A DNA stretch of 64,000 nucleotides from the NCBI RefSeq assembly GCF_000590475.1, contig NZ_CP007441.1, positions 2,362,660 to 2,426,659 on the forward strand, given 5' to 3'. The notes below the pieces were generated by a model. The model saw nothing but the letters and a program-made list of their open reading frames with translations, was not told where the DNA came from and searched no databases. This stretch comes from Stutzerimonas stutzeri (GTDB lineage Bacteria > Pseudomonadota > Gammaproteobacteria > Pseudomonadales > Pseudomonadaceae). Positions 62,947-64,000 of this stretch are shown piece after piece (the stretch's first letter is position 1; every line of letters starts with the position of its first letter). Made by a program: the position numbers and the translations under genes.

Positions 62947-64000
62947 CAGGCGGCTCCTCCAATCTTCTCCACGTTCACCAGAAACGACTTGAACTCCGGT
63001 GTCTGGGTGTTTCCGTCACCCACGAATGGCGTGAGGGTGTTGGTCAGGTGTGCCTTCTTGGCCACACCCTTGAAGCCCCAATGGATGGGGATGCCGATCT
63101 GGTGCACCGTCCGACCATCGATCTGCAGCGGAACCAGCCGCTTGGTCACCACCGCAACTGCCGTGATGAAGCCCCGTTTGGAGGTCACTCGTACTCGCTC
63201 GCCAGCCGCGATACCCAACTCCTCGGCAAGCACGGCGCTGATCTCGATGAACTTCTCCGGCTGGGCAATCGCGTTGAGCCGCGCGTGTGTCGTCCAGTAA
63301 TGGAAGTGCTCGGTGAGGCGATAGGTCGTCGCTGCGTAAGGGAAATCCTTGTTGGAGCCGAACGAATCGCGATCCTGCTCGAACACACGGGCGATGGGAT
63401 TGTTCAGGGCCAACGGATTGTTCGGGCTCATCGGGTTGCGATCGATGGGGGTCTCCATCGGTTCGTAATGTTCCGGAAACGGTCCCTCGTTCAACCATTC
63501 CGAGGCAAACAGCTGCCCGACCCCTGTCTGCGTGACGATGAAGGGCCGGACGCCTTGCGATGGTGGCGACGTCAGCGGGAAGTCCGGCACGTCGGCCCCC
63601 GTCCAGCGCTCGCCGTTCCACCAGACGAACGCCTTGTTGGGCGCCCAGGGAGTGCCGTCGGGCCGTGCCGAAGCACGGTTGTAGAGCAACCGTCGGTTCA
63701 TCGGCCAGGACCAGGCCCACTCCAGCGTGTTCCCGGTGTTGTAGGGGTCAGAGTTGTCGCGCCGGGCCATCATGTTGCCCTCTTCCGTCCAGGCGCCTGA
63801 ATAGATCCAACACCCGCAGGCGGTCGAACCGTCGGCGCGCAGCTCGCTGAAATCCTTGAGCAGCTCGCCCTTGCGGCGAACGACATTACCCGCCTCGTCG
63901 GTCAGGTCGATCAGCGCTCTGCCGTTGTATTCCTGTGCCAGTTCCGCCGCCTTGGGGAATTTCGGATCCTTGTAGTTCCAGGCGAGATTCAAAATGGGCT
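62946..64000 (-). CDS. fdnG: Formate dehydrogenase alpha (molybdopterin) subunit, C-terminal part
   Basis: The gene runs off the right edge; 351 codons are seen. They correspond to the C-terminal third of periplasmic FdnG/FdoG: ADGSTACGCWIYSGAWTEEGN, WAWSWPMNRRLLYNRASARPDG, RLTEHFHYWTTHARLN and the molybdopterin dinucleotide domain ending IGIPIHWGFKG. The enzyme oxidises formate to CO2. The active-site Sec or Cys and the Tat signal lie outside the window. The stop overlaps the fdxH start by one base. Confidence 0.93.
   Translation of the reverse strand, partial: PILNLAWNYKDPKFPKAAELAQEYNGRALIDLTDEAGNVVRRKGELLKDFSELRADGSTACGCWIYSGAWTEEGNMMARRDNSDPYNTGNTLEWAWSWPMNRRLLYNRASARPDGTPWAPNKAFVWWNGERWTGADVPDFPLTSPPSQGVRPFIVTQTGVGQLFASEWLNEGPFPEHYEPMETPIDRNPMSPNNPLALNNPIARVFEQDRDSFGSNKDFPYAATTYRLTEHFHYWTTHARLNAIAQPEKFIEISAVLAEELGIAAGERVRVTSKRGFITAVAVVTKRLVPLQIDGRTVHQIGIPIHWGFKGVAKKAHLTNTLTPFVGDGNTQTPEFKSFLVNVEKIGGAA

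Noticed and set aside
1..64000. CRISPR arrays, tRNA or rRNA genes, insertion sequences, prophage or integron features
   Set aside because: Read through on both strands with none found: no regularly spaced repeats, transposase or integrase frames, or cloverleaf-like sequences were seen.

Overview
The window is 64 kb of high-GC, gene-dense chromosome. It most resembles Pseudomonas in the broad sense, and a P. stutzeri-type (Stutzerimonas) genome is a reasonable guess. The reasons are an OprD porin, DUF2790 and DUF1652 small proteins, and a trehalose/alpha-glucan cluster whose order matches what I recall of the P. aeruginosa PA2151-PA2165 region. No phage, IS element, CRISPR array, rRNA or tRNA was found, so this looks like core plus stress-accessory chromosome. 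Region 1 (1-18 kb) is housekeeping and redox. It holds the end of an aldose 1-epimerase, a flavin oxidase, an OprD porin with a visible sigma70-type promoter and terminator, and a two-gene DNA-repair operon (FAN1-type nuclease plus an XPD-like helicase with an N-terminal PD-(D/E)XK nuclease) whose predicted promoter carries a perfect LexA box. It continues with hemN, a chemoreceptor with a periplasmic haem c motif, galU, a VOC protein, glutathione reductase, a PCuAC copper chaperone, two DUF202 membrane proteins, threonine aldolase and an aldo/keto reductase. Region 2 (18.5-26.2 kb) is a tripartite efflux system: a divergent AraC regulator, then FUSC permease, DUF1656 protein, HlyD-type adaptor and NodT-type outer-membrane factor, all overlapping by ATGA, followed by a LysR regulator and a DUF2790 protein. 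Tandem direct repeats in the divergent promoter are a candidate AraC operator. Region 3 (26.2-60 kb) is a stress island. DNA ligase D, a DUF892 ferritin-like protein, an MscS channel and a CinA-type amidohydrolase lead into glgA-treZ-malQ-treY-DUF2934 and glgX. A block of envelope and redox genes follows: M23 peptidase, DUF2218, DODA-type dioxygenase with LysR, a zinc alcohol dehydrogenase, and DUF72-EEP-ClsB-UPF0104. Convergent to these lies glgE, treS-maltokinase and glgB. Together these genes encode two connected routes. GlgA-made glucan is converted by TreY/TreZ to trehalose. TreS, maltokinase, GlgE and GlgB turn trehalose into maltose, maltose-1-phosphate and branched alpha-glucan. GlgX and MalQ trim and recycle glucans. 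No glgC is present here. Region 4 (60.4-64 kb) is the end of a respiratory formate dehydrogenase operon on the minus strand: fdnG (3' part only), fdxH, fdnI and fdhE. Points most worth a second look are the LexA-controlled FAN1/helicase operon, the haem-c chemoreceptor beside hemN, a perfect 22-bp palindrome over the putative treS promoter, a small frameshifted gene next to fdhE, and the alcohol dehydrogenase with an appended FPASDP-type tail and a strong leader hairpin.
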